Source of the DNA: Lineus longissimus
Taxonomy: Eukaryota; Nemertea; Pilidiophora; Heteronemertea; Lineidae
DNA: 64,000 nucleotides
Direction of reading: 5' to 3'
NCBI RefSeq assembly: GCF_910592395.1
Contig: NC_088311.1
Coordinates: forward strand, 21,399,195-21,463,194
A model generated the notes under the pieces. That model did not search any database. It was not told the origin of the DNA and saw only the letters and a list, made by a program, of their open reading frames with translations. Shown here piece after piece: positions 1 through 11,664 of this stretch (positions within the stretch are counted from its first letter, which is position 1; every line of letters begins with the position of its first letter). The translations under genes were made by a program, and so were the position numbers.

Positions 1-2092
1 AAAAGACGTAGCGAAACGAAGAAATTGAAAATCGAAATGGAGCTTGTATTTTTTAAAGAAATGATCGTCCTCTTTACATAAGTATGATTGTATGTAATTG
101 ATAAAATACTTCGTTGGTCTGTATAGATGACATTTTGAGACCTAGCTGTCGGTCGGTGACGATGTTCCACCAAACTGGCAGTGGAATACATAGCATCTAG
201 TATTACAGTAATACCAATTCGTCATAGATATTTTGAAATAAACAACCTTGGGACAACAAAAGATATGAAAGGAACCAAGCCAATGAACCAATCTCCACTA
301 TTTGATCAGGCGATAGATAGATTATTTTCCCTGGAAGGCCGATGCACCTACAGGAGGTCGGATTACTGTCCATTCACATATTCTACAGCTTTGAACTGAA
401 CTCAAGAATATTTTTTACCGACAGACGATGACTATGAACAACGTAATTGTAGACGTTACTTACTTGTTTTAGAAAATTATTCGTGACCTTGAATATTCTA
501 AGACGATTTTGTCAAATTTGAACGGACCTCACCACCTTCAAGATCACATCAGCGTATTCCACGACATCGTCCAGAGAGGAATACGACAAGGATATATAGG
601 CTTAATTACATTCTGGAGCTATTTGACTAATTTCAAGTATCCCAGGCATGGTATTTCCGCGAAGGAACCAATAAAACAATATGTGACTAAATAAGTAGAG
701 CCACGTTACTTATTCATGCACCGGAACTCTTAGCAGGGTGACCCAGGTACACCACAGGACGCTTCGTTCCCTGTCACAACTGCTTTTCCGACAAAAGCAA
801 CACAGGATTCCAATATGAGCCACTTACCAAATGAACTACCGTAATCCTTCAAACTGCACGGAAATAAGAATTTCTAATCCATTGGTTAAGTTCTTTAACG
901 GGATCAATACGGCCCCTACGATAAATCCATTGACTTTGCCTGTACCAACGTCGCTCCTTTTAGCAAATGGTAAATATCCGAGCTAGATACAGAGCGCCTT
1001 AGCGCGCGAGCTGGAGAAAGAACGGATCGGTGTCCCTCCGCGCAGTCGGAGCGTCCACGAAAGAATGGCTATGCTTGCCTTAGCTGTAGCTCCCTGTATA
1101 ACGATGGCTTTGATCCGCACTTAAGGCTCACTAACTACCTTTTGAGACCCCGGGCCCGGTGAGAAAGGACCCTTGAATTATGGCGGAAATATCACCGGCG
1201 CTCTATTGTGTGGGTGGCAAGAACGGGGTAGAAAAATTCCACATTTAGCACGATTGCGAGAGATTCTTGGTGATGGCTGAACTATCGACACGGAGGATAT
1301 CAAGACTAGCAGATTTGACACTTTTACCTAAATATAGCACCAACATGAACCTATTTATAGTCGACTTGTATCAAGTTGAATTTGGAATGCAAACACAATT
1401 AGATATGGCCGTCGTCGTTCCGTCAAGAAGGAGATTGCTTACTTCCGCAATTTAGATGTCAGTTGGTGATAAGGCAGTGATAGCCCGCGACAATAGACCG
1501 ATCATGGTGGCGGGATGATGTGACTATGTCAACGAATTAACGCGGAACTAATTGGGGATTTCAAATTGTGCAATCGGAAAAAAGGACTGATTTGGATGGA
1601 TTTGGATCACAGGTGTTGTACAATACTATCACAAATGGCATCATTTTCATTTCATTCATCTGGCAAGGCCGTAACACTGGCACGAACTCAAAACACTGAA
1701 ACGCAACGTTCACCGTTGACTTCAGTTAAAACCTGTTCGTTTGAAAACTGTATCCTTGGATGATTTTGAAACAAAATCTTTCACCCCTGGATTGTCTTCG
1801 ACTTCTCAAACTATAGCAAACTACCACACATCCACTGAAAAAAAGCATCGATCACGCCCCTCAAAATATTTGTCCAGCAAAAAGGCTACCAGGTTCGACA
1901 TGCGATTGTATACTTAAGAAGTGAACTGATCGCATTATTTGTCAAGTCCCCTTGAGTAGATTGTCAGTAAGTGCGCGTCATCTAAGTACTTCATGACTTC
2001 GCGAAAAGGATTCGGAAAACGATAGACAGTGTCTCCCTAAGTAATCGTAAACGAGATTCAATAATGCAGTTTTCAAGTGCACCATTGGTGGA

Positions 2093-2154
2093 GTCTCTTA
2101 GATTTTATTGGTGTTAGATATTATATATAACTGGACATATTAGATCTAAGAGAC
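2093..2154. repeat. Small inverted repeat (11-bp arms)
   Basis: GTCTCTTAGAT (2093-2103) and ATCTAAGAGAC (2144-2154) are perfectly complementary around a 40-base AT-rich loop. Possible remnant of a short transposon. Confidence 0.5.
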
Positions 2155-3917
2155 ATTTTAAATTCAATGCTAATGAGTGATTGACTGCATGCCGAATTAT
2201 CGGCGGTGAATATCAGTCCGAAAGTCTCCTCCTTGGATATACGCAACGACGGTGGATCGGCATGGATTGACTGCAGTGATATCACGAAACGCCCTCCATG
2301 CCTTCTTCTTATGGGCTGTAAGCACTGTTTCGAGTGTAATATACAGAAAAAACGAAGATCACTACAAATACAAGCAAACCAGGTGTAACAGTTTTAAGTA
2401 TCCTTCGATTTAGTGTCCTGCGGATAAAATATTCTATAATGTGCTTTTAATCACTGGGGTAACGAATTTCATGGCTCTTTTAATACCTCACATTTCAATA
2501 GGGAAGAACACTATTTCCGGGGGGGGGGGACATTTATGATCTTTACACCGACATTGCTTTTATCTGTAAGAGTATCACCCTCTACAGAATCAGAATGCGG
2601 CCTAAGACTGATTGGAACAACATTTATGACACACAGCGGTCCGGATAAGCGTGTCTCCTATCTCCAGTCGCTCCGTCCACTCCTGGAACGTATCTAATTA
2701 GGGACGTACTCTCTATATACACAATTTCGCCACGGGCGAGTATCTCGTTAAGATTCCTCAAGTCTTCCCCCAAGATAAGTTAGCATTTGGCAGTTCCTTG
2801 TCAGGATTAATCACTAGTCTTTGCTAACGATCTCGCCGCTATTCAAACAAACTGGCCAACTGCTGCAGGAAATTAACTTTCTCTATCCAAATCGCAAACA
2901 TGTCGAAGCCAATTAGTTTTCATTGGGTTCCTCGTATATTTTGTAGCGAATGATAAATCACCTTGACCAAGTCCATGAGGGGATGCGTCAATAACGAGGA
3001 CGTTGGTAATGTTCAACGTTTGAAAGAGAAGGATTCTATATTTCTGTCCTTACTTTTGAGGATGTTTCAAAGAGAGTCAGCTACGCCTCATGTCATCTTC
3101 GACACTGGTCGAATATTACTGCATGCGTAGTACTGTGTGATTTGTCAAGTGCTTCTTTATGTTGGAATGCCGCCCGGCCAGTGTGGGTTTTAGAATATCA
3201 GATAACACGACAAACGACCTCGGAGACCCACCGAATCCTAGCATCGCGGGATAATTGCACGAGCATAAGACAAATTTTCACCGATAGAAGTTGCTTGGTG
3301 TGAAAATCTGTCTTTAAGCTAACCTAAAAAATCCATAGAAATCTGACCTTACGACCCCTGGATATCGAAATGTCCCATTCTGAGAATGCCCAATAAAGGC
3401 AAAGTTGGTTTTGGAAGGCGCCAAGGGGACTCCTCATGGCCACCCATGCAGCCTTCAAGGTGCGAATACCTCCTACGCACTGTGCAACAAACCATTACTC
3501 GACAACAGCATCTCGTGCACCCTCCCATGTGGTAGGTTATTTTATTTGCAGAAGCCAGATGTGATAAAGAAGGAAATCCTAGTTTCATCGAAGTTGCTTT
3601 GCTTGAGATGCTTTGCAACGTTTAGGTGCAGGTAAAAGTCATATTCCCGAAGGCAGTTTTAAACATAAGCAAAATTTCAAAACTGTTGACTGGCAGTTGA
3701 ATTCTATCGTACGCTGCCTTAGGCAGCTTTTCAATTCAAAGTCGAATTGACTTCTTAAAAAGCCATTTTGTTGGTATATAGATGACACAATTATTTACCA
3801 GTCTTCACAGATTTTCAAAATTCAAAGTACAGATAGTGTATTATCGTATGTTACCATGTACGTTGGGTTGTGGCTGTGAGAGGCACAGTTCAACATGACG
3901 TTTAAGCGACAAACCTA

Positions 3918-4185
3918 ATAATTCGCTCTACTAAATTGAGAAAAGTTATACCAAGTTTTGCAGCGAGGCGATGTCCTGTTAAAAGTTCATTGTATATACT
4001 TCATCGATAAGTTGACTAAGAGCCCATTCGACATTTATGAAACACACCCTGCCGGTCCCCTTATTTTCAAACCTACTTGAAATATCGTAGACGGTTAGCA
4101 CAGACCCCTCGTGTAATGACCGACCTGAAGCAATTCGTTCAACTAAATTGAGATCAATTAAACCAAGAGGTACAGCGAGCACGTT
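3918..4185. repeat. Diverged direct repeat, about 50 bp, spacing 212 bp
   Basis: AATTCGCTCTACTAAATTG...CCAAGTTTTGCAGCGAG near 3920 recurs as AATTCGTTCAACTAAATTG...CCAAGAGGTACAGCGAG near 4132. Old duplication with no coding signal. Confidence 0.5.
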
Positions 4186-4458
4186 GTATCCCCCTGACAG
4201 CGATTAAAAACACTCAATAAATTGGCAAGTACCATGTTAATTACCCCACGTTGCGCCTCATTTCGCAAACTCAATTAAAGTAGTTTAACGTTTCTACATT
4301 GTAAACACTGCACTGGATTTGAGAAGGGAAAAGAAACAAGTGGTTTTAAGGAAAGAAATCTCATCGATCAACTTTTTTCGATTTTCTGGTGCGTTCGATA
4401 TTGTAGACTCAGAATATTGTATCATATGATGTTAGATTAAGATGATTCGGCTTGCAAT

Positions 4459-4760
4459 ATGTGTCAGACATGTCAGAAGCACTATAGCATCACAAAAAGG
4501 AACCCCCTTCGCATTGGAATCCAATCTTGTCAGCCTAGGCAACCTTCTTCGACCAACTTGAAATTGTTATTTCCAAATACCCCCCAAAAACATAGAGAAT
4601 TGACACGGCTTTCCTTTTGCTCCACGTCCAATGTGGTGCTCAATATATCACCGACGGACCACATTTTACGTCTGAGCCCGAACAGTTGAGAAACGGATCG
4701 TTCTCACTATACAGGGTAAGCACACAAGGGTTGAGATACATGACAAGTGATCAATCTAAG
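4459..4760 (+). mobile_element. Decayed Ty3-type retrotransposon integrase fragment
   Basis: One frame reads CQTCQKHYSITKRNPL, like the zinc-binding CxxCQKH segment of Ty3/mdg4-class integrases. About 150 bases on, another frame reads ITDGPHFTSEPEQ, like the catalytic TDGGPQFTS motif. Order and spacing fit a heavily deleted integrase core. Frameshifts separate the pieces and no LTRs were seen. Motif-level evidence only. Confidence 0.4.
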
Positions 4761-4964
4761 AGCATTTTATCGCAACCTACTACATCCATGACAAGTGCAA
4801 ATTGCTCTTTCTAAAGGAAACATGTTGGCTAATCTGAGATATTGTTCATTCAACAAGCGCCAGTCACGTTTCCGTTCGATATACAGAATGAATGCGACTA
4901 CTTCATTTGGCTTTTCGTTGCATGGTAATGACGCTGTTAGCTTGCCGGTAAACAAACTCTGCAG

Positions 4965-5038
4965 CTTCCTCTAACGTATATTTCTTTCATTTGCCGAGAC
5001 ATTCCGGCAAATGAAAGAAATACACGCTATAGAGGAAG
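4965..5038. repeat. Long near-perfect hairpin (74 bp)
   Basis: The inner arms TATTTCTTTCATTTGCCG (4979-4996) and CGGCAAATGAAAGAAATA (5005-5022) are perfectly complementary over 18 bp around an 8-base loop. The outer arms CTTCCTCTA (4965-4973) and TAGAGGAAG (5030-5038) pair over 9 bp. It could be a foldback element remnant or a small hairpin RNA gene; nothing shows transcription. Confidence 0.75.
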
Positions 5039-5049
5039 AAGTTGTTTGA

Positions 5050-5960
5050 GATGTCGCGGAGAGGAGAAGAGAAAGTCGGCTTGGATATCAGGAACAATGG
5101 TATCTACACAGCATGATAAGATTGAACGACTGAAGATCGTGAAGAACGTTCCCTACTGTTTCACCCTTCTTTCTACATTGTATTCTTTCACTTTCTATAC
5201 TTTACTTGGCGTAAAGTGGTTTTGATGTCACTAGAGTACAGAATGTCGTCGAGCTCTGCTATCTGGGGCTATAAGCTACTGCAATAAAGAGGCATGATAA
5301 GATTGCAAGTTCCCTACAGTTGCCAATCTTCTTTCACAACCTTGCCTTGACTGTACTAAGACATGAAGTAGCTTGCGCAGTCATGGTATCAAGAGAAGAC
5401 AGGTCGTATGGCTCTGATATCTGGACAATGGAAAGCCAATAACACTGAGAGCTCCATACAGTTTCCCAATCTTCTATTGCATCCACGAGCTATATTGTAC
5501 AAAGAAATTGAAGGATTGGTTGTCAAGAGATAATAGTACACGTATCGGGAGAGTGGGGACGGCTGGCTCATAGCAAGTTCATCTGCCAATAGGTTTGTCC
5601 CTCTTGTATCCGTTGACTTCAACAGAAAGAATAGCAGACCAAAAGTTAAGTGTGTTATAAGACGGTAAGAGGGTGATAGAGTGCTCCTTACGGTTTTCTA
5701 CTTTGTCTCACTTGTAGAGTTAAGAACGAAGAAGAATGTGCTATCAAGAGAAAACAGTACACGTATCGGAGGAGTAGGGGCATCTGGTTCCGTGAGTGCA
5801 TCTGCCTATAGGCTTGCCTCATCCGCTGACTACAACAGAAAAAATAACGGACTAACCGTCAAGTGTGTTATCATACGGACGGTTCTTCTTTCCTTAGTCT
5901 ACCAAGTGAGACAGAGTGGGAAAACCGTACGGAAGTCCGAATCGGAATCGATTACCGTCG
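5050..5960. repeat. Complex block of diverged tandem and inverted repeats
   Basis: The first part (5085-5500) has degenerate units with TATCTGG, CATGATAAGATTG, TTCCCTACAGT and CAATCTTCT, at roughly 150-180 bp spacing. The second part has a 135-bp segment twice (5522-5667 and 5745-5881; CAAGAGA.AA.AGTACACGTAT, CATCTGCC.ATAGG, CAACAGAAA.AATA). Segments 5686-5734 and 5884-5935 form an inverted repeat (TTACGGTTTTCTACTTTGTC against its complement, about 80% matched), so 5686-5935 looks like a foldback element. Confidence 0.6.
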
Positions 5961-7458
5961 GAATCAACTCCATGACTTAGGACTGCGAGGGACGGGCACA
6001 TTTCGATCACGAGTTTCAAACAGGTCAAACTGCACACTGAGTAAGCACACCTTGCCCGTCTCATAATGTTCACACACTTATCGAAATTGAATGAGATGAA
6101 CGCGTTTGCAATCTAGCGCTGATTGGATCTTAAACATTTATGGAGTCGATTCACCAGAAACGAGTTTGATTTCAATGTTTCCATCTACTACGCAGTTTGA
6201 AAGAGTTCATGCGAAGATGTTAAAGGCCGTGACATCGTTCGTTCAAATATTTGAAAATCAAGCATGAATTTGAAGATTTTCAATTGTGTTAATACGCACT
6301 GAACATGAATCTCACCAAAGCCATTGTGTAACTGAACAGATATACATGTTATAAATGCTCAAATTCAGCGAATTGGCATGAACAACTGCACTTAGGTGAT
6401 ATATGTTTATGCAAGATGATTCGGCAATGCCTTTGGCTGACGACTTGGAAGGAAAGGAACGGCCGATTAAATTTCACCCCTCAGCACAGATGTACACAAG
6501 GTTGAATTATCTGGTAGTATGAGTATTGAGCAGACAACTGTGAACCTGTCAGTACATAACATGATAGATATATCAAAGTTATTGTGAATATTTCCAAATG
6601 GTCCTTTAGAGGGTGATGTTTATACCAGTAGGCCTGTAAATATAAATGGTTTTTGAATAGCGTGTTGGTGTTTGAGGACTGACCTATCCAACACGGTTCG
6701 CATCCCATCGTGTCAACTGACAATTCCTTACAGGATGCCTTTAGAAAATATGAAATAATTGAGACTGCTCACGAATCATGAATTTAATGTCCGGGTGATG
6801 TTACCCTGATATTATTCGGAGATACATGTGTGAGTTGGCCAAAAGTTTTCTTAAAGTTGGTCAATTCTTGTATAGGAACTGATCTTCTCGACATCTTCAA
6901 CACAAGGGGGAAATAATGCAATTGCCTCCTGACAAGACATAAAATGAACAATCCTGTTTTTAACTTTTTTTTTCTTTCGTTCATGTGAAAAGTGGGATTG
7001 TGAGTTGATTTTAGTTGACATTAGTGTGGTTGGTCGTCAAGCTGATAATCAGCGACCGAAAGTTGCAATGGCTGATTGTCTCTCTGACTGTACATGCCAT
7101 AAAGAAATCGGCCACAAATCTTTGGGCAACAATTTTCAATCCCAGATTCTTTGAATTGTGCATTGAAGATTAATCCTAAATTCTTTAGATTGTGCATTAA
7201 ATCAAAATAGCACGAGACGAAAGAACATGAAAAAAAACTGAACTTCAAACGCAAATCACGTAATTATTGAAAGAAACTCATTGCGTCATGAAATATTTTT
7301 GAGATGATGCAGAACTACAATACTTCAGCAAGAATCTATGCGAATAGAAATCGAATAAAAATGAAACAACGAAAGAAAAATAACGTTTAACATGCCTTAC
7401 ATGTCTATGACGACGAACGTTGATTTCAAATTTGCCGATTCCATGGTAAAGGCCATTT
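5961..7458. other. No gene seen
   Basis: AT-rich DNA with frames under 80 codons. No repeat or motif recognised. Confidence 0.4.
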
Positions 7459-7795
7459 TATGGCTTTCCGTAATTCGTGATGTCGTATCGGAAACGCTGT
7501 CAGTGATGAAAAATTATTCATTGCTTTCAGAGATTCGTGCTGTGAAATTGGAAACGCTGTGGTGAAAAGTGCATTTCACTGCTTTCAGAGATTCGTATTG
7601 TATAATTAGAAACGCTGTTGTGAAAAGTGCATGTCACTGCTCTCAGAGATTCGTGTGGTTAAATTAGAAACGCTGTTGTGATGAAAAGTGTTTATTGCTT
7701 TCAGATATTCGTGTTGTCAAATTGGAAACGCAATGGTAAAAACTGTGAAAAGTGCGTTTCTGGCTTCTAAAGTTTCGTGTTGTAAAACTGGATAT
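7459..7795 (+). repeat. Degenerate tandem repeat, about 59 bp, six copies
   Basis: The unit core is TTTCAGAGATTCGTGTTGT then AAATTGGAAACGCTGT and GTGAAAAGTGCATTTCACTG. The ATTCGT landmarks fall at 7472, 7533, 7591, 7649, 7707 and 7773, so spacing is 58-66 bp. Divergence suggests an old array. Confidence 0.75.
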
Positions 7796-8027
7796 GTGCA
7801 TAACTTCATCTTTTGTATGAACCTGTAAACATGAAGCGTTTTCACGATCAAAGCAACACATCAAAGTAGGTTAAGCCCACTGGTATGGAAAGAACAAAAC
7901 GTATGTCGTATTACATCGCATAAAAATCTCTTTATCTTTTTGCTGAATCTGATATTATTGCTTCAGCCATAACGAGAACTAGAAAAATAGGCTTATCATC
8001 AAGGAAAGCTTTTTACTCGTACCGAAT

Positions 8028-8436
8028 ATATATAAAGACATTAGCCTTAGAGGTACATGTTCTAATCCAAGCCATGCAATCGAACCAATTCTTTTTTACT
8101 CAGGCTACTGGCAGCGGGAGACTGGCTAAGCGACAAGATCACGCAGCGATGTTGCGCCACGCCACAGCCAAGCAATACCTGTTGCTGCGACGAGCAACAA
8201 GAAAATCGGCAGACTCAGTGACGGCAATAAAGCTTGTTGTTACGTTGCATCGATTATTGAATAACATAATTTTTTTAAGCATTTCTATATCTCTGCAAAA
8301 GCGATATTTATTGCGTGCATTGAGACAGCCATCAGACTACTTGCATATCGATGATGATGAACACTTTACTTCGCTGTTGCATACAAAAATCACTCTTCGC
8401 AGCAACAAAAATCGCATGTTAGCTGACGTATTTTAA
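8028..8436 (+). CDS. Low-confidence small ORF (120 codons) with TATA-like box
   Basis: TATATATAAAG (about 8028-8038) is followed after some 35 bases by an ATG at 8074 in acceptable context (AAGCCATGC) and an open frame to 8436. The first 55 residues are Arg/Lys/Ala-rich; the remainder is unremarkable. I recognise no domain. In DNA of this composition a frame of this length can arise by chance; only the promoter-like spacing makes it worth listing. Confidence 0.15.
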
Positions 8437-11017
8437 CAACAACACCTACCTCAACATTACATCAGCTAGTCCTTTTAGTTTGAAAATATCAATTTGAAAA
8501 AGCACAACATACTCTATACAAAAATTTGAAAAGTCTCGTCATTTATGCATTCCATGATGTGCAAACACGCCATGAAGAATTCTTGACCCCGTTTGAATAA
8601 GGGTGAACGTACCTGCCAATTATCAATCAAGTTCATGGCAAGAGAATATGCACTTGAAATCGTCCTGACATTAGCATGGAGCGCGATCATCAGCTCTCAA
8701 AGTGTCCCTAATTAAACGTGTGACCAACATGAAACGCCAGGGGGTATCATATTCATAAAGAAGGCGCCCAAAAACAAGCTTTTTCCACTCGATGGGAATT
8801 CCTTGTCAAGAAGAGTCCACGGTTTTGCACTGAAGTACAAAATAGAACAATATTTAAGTAGCTAGAGTTTTGCATGTTGTGGAATTTTCGATAAAATCGC
8901 TTAAAAGCCTTTTTGTTAGTTCGGCCTACTTCGCGTCAGTTAACTACTTCACACTCACAGCCTATTTCTAGGTCAATATGTTCCTTCTTTAAAAGCATCA
9001 AACCGATTGTTTAGCTTTGTGTAAATAAAGTTCTGATGCATACAGCGTTAATTCAAAAACATGGAGCATATAAATCATATTTTGATGTCACGTACAGGCA
9101 CCCGTTTGCCAAAGTGTGGAGTCCCCTTTATTTGATAGCTCAATACGAACGTTTTTTAAAGTTAACCGATGAAATGATAGGCCTAAATATGATAACTAAA
9201 TTAGAAGGACATACAAATATACAATCAGTTGCTCACACATAACAAACAACTCCATATCTATTTTTTCTCCGAGGTGACTTCATTACTCGTCTCTGTTAGT
9301 ATATTGACCCGCAAGGTTTATACATCGCTACACCCAAAGAACTGCGTTTTTCTTAGGCTATAGGCGAGGACTTTTTCGATAAAATAAATTATATGCCATT
9401 TGCTTTGTATTTGGAAAGTAGAAATAAACTAGTTGAATCAACTGATGCACCCTGCCGCCGAAAGGCTTGTTCGAGTTACCATTGCTGGGTTGTCGGACCA
9501 ACTCTCTCTACAGCTTTCTCCGGCAAACTATGGTTTAAAAATACGAACCAATGTTTTCATTATTGTTGCTCTACCACTAATGCTGGCCTTTGAAAACCGC
9601 CCAGGAAATGAGAAAATTGATAAACAAAAAGGTATAGGAGTCAATGATATACAGGGTTGCGCGAGCGCAATCATTATTTTTCATGAAATTTGATCAAAGG
9701 GGGTATGATCGGCAAGAGCAACCATCAGATTCGTGCAAGAGATTTCACAACTATCTACCTGGGCCTGCAGTGGCTTCAAATACCAGCTTAATAGAACACT
9801 TGCTACAAATTAGAACGAGAATTCCCAATGCAGAGATCAGAATGAGCCTCACTCGCCATATTTATTTATCCTAGCAAAAGTGATATCGCCAATTTCCTGT
9901 GCAACAAGCTCTTTTATGACGGCATGCCTTCTCAAGCTAAAGGTAAGGTACAGTCATTGGGAAAATGTGAATTCAGGTATTTTCAACAGCTTTTTATTCA
10001 AGCGGAATACTGTAAAGCATACACAGGGAATGCATACTAGAGTGATGATTTACCTTGTTTCTAAATTTCACGATTAATTTGTGTTTATAAATAATGTAAA
10101 CTGGTCGTCCCAGCGCGAGACTCGTGACACTTGACATTTAAATATGGGTATACCTTTCTGAGACATGCAGCCTATAGCTTGTACAAAGATGATACATGTG
10201 CACACTTGGTAAAGGGCTAAGTGTGGAAACAAACTGCATTAACCAGTCACTATTTATTAGTTGGTTTATCTTATTTTGAGAAAACCTCAGTGCCAAAATG
10301 CTGTTTTTCTGACCCTATGGCTTCGGCAGACAACTCAATAAATGTCTTAACGATGGTTGCTGAATAGTGCATTCACAATGTAACGTAAAAAACCGTCATA
10401 TTATTTTAACGAATAAATAATCCAAAAGGCCTTTTGACCACGTCGACGCAACTGTTTTCAAGTTAGCTTGTAGTAGCCTACAATAAATGTTTTGAAACCA
10501 TACGAAGACTAACTTCTCGCCTAGCATAGCACCTATCGACAAAGATAAGTATTATCAAGCAATGTTCCTTGAGTTGACTTAGACCCAGAATAAGCTGGAT
10601 AAGATGTGTTGCTTGAAGCTATGTTTTCAGTTCGGAAATTTTCTACCCTTTCAAAAGCTTTGTCAAGCAAACGAGCACCGAGCTTTGCATACAGCGCTCC
10701 ATGTACATGTAGTACAAAGCCGAATGATCGAAAGAAACCATTCGTCATCAGGAAAGAAAATATTGATATCTTTGAGATCAAAGTCATAGCAATAAATGTT
10801 TTGATTGCGTGATTATGAAATGTCCTGGAGCCCTTGTTTTCTCGTTTATTTGCTCAGGTGCGCTCCAACGTATGTTACTACATATGCTCTCATATCAAGG
10901 GGATGTACATGGAGTGTATTGTACATCTATTCTACATTAGACAGATGGTAACACACAACTATCAACAATAACAATAGGACAGGACTAAATCTCAGATGGG
11001 GAAACTACACATTGGAC
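8437..11017. other. No gene seen
   Basis: Short frames only; two overlap at 9.4-9.7 kb without domain signal. No repeat recognised. Confidence 0.4.
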
Positions 11018-11182
11018 GTAGCTAGCTTTTTCGTCGGGGGTCGGGGCAAAAGGCTATCTCGGCCAAAAAAATAATATTTCTTGAAATTTTTCGAACACAA
11101 TCATCGTCCAAAAACACATTTTTTGGCGATTTCTGGGGGGGGGGGCGGGTTGCCTCGTCCTCTGCCCCCACTTTCTAGCTAC
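11018..11182. mobile_element. Putative 165-bp MITE with GTAGCTAG ends and G-run
   Basis: GTAGCTAG (11018-11025) and CTAGCTAC (11175-11182) are perfect 8-bp inverted ends. The interior has a run of G near 11140 and a pattern GGGG...CCCCAC that resembles common small animal repeats. The inverted ends are short, so the limits are tentative. It sits 55 bp from a second inverted-repeat element. Confidence 0.35.
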
Positions 11183-11236
11183 ACCCCTGATCGAGGTGAA
11201 GCCTACTTTCCAAAGGAGGAGTGAACAGCCCACCAT

Positions 11237-11664
11237 TGAGTTCAAAGCAAAGCACTTTGGTTGCTTAAATGGTAGTCACGCACATTCGCTGTTACCATTT
11301 CTCCGATACTTCGTTCTTCCTCCAATTAAAAGTGGTCCTGCGCTGCGCCGGGTTCACAAGCGGCAAGAAATACGAATCAACCAAAAAAGCCGCAAAGTTT
11401 TTTTTCTTTAGATCAATCCTAGGGGGCCCATAACGTTAATGGAGGAGTTCTTTACATGCGGGGTAAACACCAACAAAAAACTTGATCAATAGCAAATGAT
11501 GAGAAATGGCGTAAATCCGGAACCATGGGAACAAACCGTTGAGGTTGGCTGCGGTGTTCTTCAGCAAAATCCAACCTGATGGAATCCCTCTCTAATGCAT
11601 TTCTTTTTCCGTTACTGTGCGTGACTACCATTTCAGCAACGGTAAGTGCTTTGCTTTGAACTCA
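11237..11664. mobile_element. 428-bp MITE with 48-bp terminal inverted repeats
   Basis: The left arm 11237-11284 (TGAGTTCAAAGCAAAGCACTT ... TGGTAGTCACGCACA, split here) is matched by the complement of 11616-11664, with about five differences over 48 bases. The interior has no meaningful frame. I could not fix a target-site duplication. Long inverted repeats without coding sequence mark a non-autonomous DNA transposon. Confidence 0.7.

Larger units (their letters stand above)
1..4458. other. No gene seen
   Basis: Only short frames typical of chance. Besides the hairpin at 2093 and the direct repeat at 3.9-4.2 kb it holds an 11-base G-run (2519-2529) and a nested palindrome (GCTGCC-TTA-GGCAGC inside TTGAATT/AATTCAA, 3695-3738). 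Confidence 0.5.
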
